A stretch of 59,754 bases of DNA from DAMCAP01 sp964370205 (lineage in GTDB: Bacteria > Bacillota > Clostridia > Oscillospirales > Ruminococcaceae). Positions 57,748 to 59,754 of this stretch are shown here, piece by piece (within the stretch, counting starts at the first letter, position 1; every line of letters starts with the position of its first letter). Both the position numbers and the translations under genes were made by a program. Location of the stretch: contig CAYJIK010000004.1 of the NCBI GenBank assembly GCA_964370205.1, positions 1 to 59,754 of the forward strand, in the 5' to 3' direction. The notes under the pieces are model-generated. The model ran no database searches, was not told the DNA's origin, and saw only the letters and a list, made by a program, of their open reading frames with translations.

Positions 57748-59664
57748 ATGGATAGTTATATAGGAAAAAGGTTGGACGGACGCTACCATATAACCGATCT
57801 AGTCGGTGTAGGGGGCATGGCTAACGTATACAAAGCAACTGACATTATTGACGGTAAGACAGTAGCGGTGAAGATACTGCGTGAGGAGTTTTACGACAAC
57901 GAAGACCTTCTGCGCCGCTTTAAAAACGAGTCAAAGGCGATAGCGGTGCTGTCCCACCCGAACATTATAAAGGTGTATGACGTCAGCTTTGCAGGGCATA
58001 TGCAGTCGATAGTCATGGAATACATCGACGGTATCACCCTAAAGGAGTATATCGAAGGAAAAGGCGTGTTAAGCTGGGAGGAAACCGCAGAGTTTACTTT
58101 ACAGATATTAAAGGCACTACAACACGCTCATGACAAGGGTATAGTCCACCGTGATGTAAAGCCGCAGAATGTCATGCTGCTAAGCGACGGTACTGTTAAG
58201 ATAACAGACTTCGGCATTGCACGCTTTGCACGTAGCGAAAACCGCACTATAACGGATAAAGCCATCGGTACTGTCCACTATATAAGCCCCGAACAAGCTA
58301 GAGGTGGCGACACTGACCAACGCACCGACCTCTACTCTGTTGGCGTGATGATGTATGAGATGCTGACGGGGAGGTTACCGTTTGAAGCGGAGTCGGCTGT
58401 GTCGGTGGCACTGAAGCAGATAGAACTTGTAGCCACCGCACCAAGCGAGATAAATCCGAATATCCCCGAGATGATGGAACACATAGTGCTAAAAGCGATG
58501 GAAAAAAACCTGTCAGCACGCTACCAGTCGGCGGCACTGATGCTGAGAGATTTGCACACGTTTTTAGAAGACCCATCACAGGGAGATACTACAGTGAAGC
58601 GAAACAATAACGGTAATCGCAGTAAATCCAAAAGTACCAAGAAAAAGCAAAAACAACATGTAGAGCCGGAGCGCACCACGTCAGTAATACCGATACTAAT
58701 GGGTGTGACAGCCGCATTTGTGCTGGTGACCGGCATATTCATCGCAAGTATGATGTATATAAACGATCCATTTGCACCTGTCCAGGACACGATAGTCCCC
58801 GACCTTATCGGTAAGGACTACGAGTCGATAAGAACAGCACAGGAGTATGAAGACTTTGAGCTGGTGGTGGAAACAAGCGAATACAACGACCTTTACGAAA
58901 AAGGTGAAGTATTTTATCAATCGCCAAAAAACGGTATAACCGCAAAGGTTGGCTCTACCATCACGATACGAGTGTCAAACGGTACCGAAATGGTGACGAT
59001 ACCGTCTGTTGAAGGTCTGGACGACAACGCCGCGTTTTCCGAACTTGCTAAGGCAGAACTGAGGTACACCGAGGCAAGTATGCACTCCGACCACGCCCCG
59101 GGTACTGTAATTTCCATAGAACCGGCACAGGGGACACAAGTACCTGTAGGATCTGAGGTGAGGTTGACAATAAGTTTGGGTGCACAAAACTTGATGGTGC
59201 CTGTCCCTGATATAACAGGGCTCTCACGTGAACAGGCAAGATTGGCGCTTGAAGGATATCAGCTTAACCTAGGCGGCGTGAGCTACAGAACGTCTGACGG
59301 GGAGAAGGACATGGTACTGGAGCAAAGCCCCGCACCGAACTCGCAAGTAGCGGTGGGTAGCTATATAAACATTGTGGTGTCGAGTGGAGAGGAGGGCGAG
59401 CCCACTCCTTCTGACGTGACATTAGCGATTTCCCTGCCCAAGGAAGAGCGTACTGTAAAAATAGCACTTTTGGTGGATAACGTAGCTATACTGGAGGAGT
59501 TTGTGTCGCCGTCCGAGATGGACGTGTGGCGCCCGACCATCAACGGCAGCGGCGTGCGAACTGTCCGAGTTATGTATGATAACGTGCTGTTCCAGTCTTA
59601 TTTGGTGGACTTCTCAAATAGAAGCTACACCCTTATAGAAGATAACAGTGCAGATTTTGCGTAG
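57748..59664 (+). CDS. prkC: PASTA-domain Ser/Thr protein kinase
   Basis: 638 residues from ATG 57748, preferred to 57736 because AAGGATGG then has normal spacing and the start MDSYIGKRLDGRY is typical. Kinase domain with Gly loop VGVGGMANVYKA, Lys42 in VAVKIL, HRDVKPQN (Asp136) and DFGIARFA. A basic linker, one membrane helix (about 310-337) and three extracellular PASTA domains (about 349-414, 415-480, 481-547) follow, then a C-terminal domain of about 80 residues not usual in PrkC. It senses muropeptides or lipid II in other species and phosphorylates wall and division proteins. Confidence 0.95.
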   Translation: MDSYIGKRLDGRYHITDLVGVGGMANVYKATDIIDGKTVAVKILREEFYDNEDLLRRFKNESKAIAVLSHPNIIKVYDVSFAGHMQSIVMEYIDGITLKEYIEGKGVLSWEETAEFTLQILKALQHAHDKGIVHRDVKPQNVMLLSDGTVKITDFGIARFARSENRTITDKAIGTVHYISPEQARGGDTDQRTDLYSVGVMMYEMLTGRLPFEAESAVSVALKQIELVATAPSEINPNIPEMMEHIVLKAMEKNLSARYQSAALMLRDLHTFLEDPSQGDTTVKRNNNGNRSKSKSTKKKQKQHVEPERTTSVIPILMGVTAAFVLVTGIFIASMMYINDPFAPVQDTIVPDLIGKDYESIRTAQEYEDFELVVETSEYNDLYEKGEVFYQSPKNGITAKVGSTITIRVSNGTEMVTIPSVEGLDDNAAFSELAKAELRYTEASMHSDHAPGTVISIEPAQGTQVPVGSEVRLTISLGAQNLMVPVPDITGLSREQARLALEGYQLNLGGVSYRTSDGEKDMVLEQSPAPNSQVAVGSYINIVVSSGEEGEPTPSDVTLAISLPKEERTVKIALLVDNVAILEEFVSPSEMDVWRPTINGSGVRTVRVMYDNVLFQSYLVDFSNRSYTLIEDNSADFA

Positions 59665-59754
59665 AACCAGCTAGAACAGAGAACGTAATACCTGACTATA
59701 GATGGGGCTGTGACGAAATTGTAATAATGCACAAAACTTGTAGGGGCGAACCTG
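59665..59754. other. Window-end intergenic sequence with the start of a REP-like element
   Basis: ACTTGTAGGGG (59736-59746) is the same left border as the hairpin at 46.07 kb; the rest is cut by the window edge. In related genomes rsgA often follows prkC. Confidence 0.5.

Overview
The window reads as chromosomal DNA of an uncultured, low-to-medium GC Firmicute of class Clostridia, probably a gut resident. The gene orders rpsF-ssb-rpsR, tepA-uppP-ftsK and yicC-remA-gmk-rpoZ-priA-def-fmt-yugP-rsmB-rlmN-prpC-prkC are typical of Clostridia. Near-consensus sigma-A promoters, strong AGGAGG-type ribosome sites, a BofC-like domain and a TepA homologue fit the same group. A bile-salt-hydrolase-like enzyme and a 1742-residue surface protein suggest life in an animal gut. 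Two runs of N (10 and 100 bases) and a corrupted poly-G/poly-C stretch near 39.3 kb show that this is a draft assembly.

Layout. 1-1051: 3'-truncated substrate-binding lipoprotein on the minus strand. 1.5-2.75 kb: rpsF-ssb-rpsR. 2.8-9.6 kb: a methyltransferase, a class A PBP, a BofC-like protein, a VOC protein, two acetyltransferases and tRNA-Thr/tRNA-Tyr. 9.7-11.4 kb: an arsR/arsP-like metalloid locus followed by a decayed ACR3 fragment. 11.6-20.2 kb: a complete Rnf complex (apbE, Gx transporter, rnfC, D, G, E, A, B). 20.3-27.3 kb: a large foldback element, a DUF3298-like protein, the giant surface protein and a USP-like protein. 27.6-34.4 kb: rex, rsmA, comEB, tepA, uppP, ftsK. 34.5-42.9 kb: nagB, a MITE-like element, a methyltransferase, a chemoreceptor, the bile-salt-hydrolase-like gene, asnS and an aminotransferase. 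43-46.1 kb: a radical SAM/DUF2344 pair and a GNAT. 46.4-59.7 kb: the housekeeping run from rluB to prkC.

How the genes work together. Rnf couples ferredoxin:NAD+ oxidoreduction to ion pumping, ApbE attaches its covalent FMNs, and Rex (27.6 kb) is the usual NADH sensor of such organisms, although no Rex site was seen at rnf. UppP, the class A PBP, PrkC and PrpC form the cell-wall synthesis and signalling set. RpsF/RpsR, RsmA, RsmB, RlmN, RluB, AsnS, Def and Fmt serve translation.

Most unusual points. (1) RnfG carries four tandem FMN-binding domains instead of one. (2) A 29-codon single-membrane-helix ORF that copies the RnfG N-terminus lies just upstream of it. (3) A structured element with compensating stem changes lies in the 5' leaders of two unrelated genes, rnfD and the bile-salt-hydrolase-like gene. 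(4) A cloverleaf-like foldback lies at 20.3 kb. (5) A MITE-like element with 19-bp perfect ends supplies the nagB stop codon. (6) The 3' end of asnS has been tandemly duplicated as 50-bp units.
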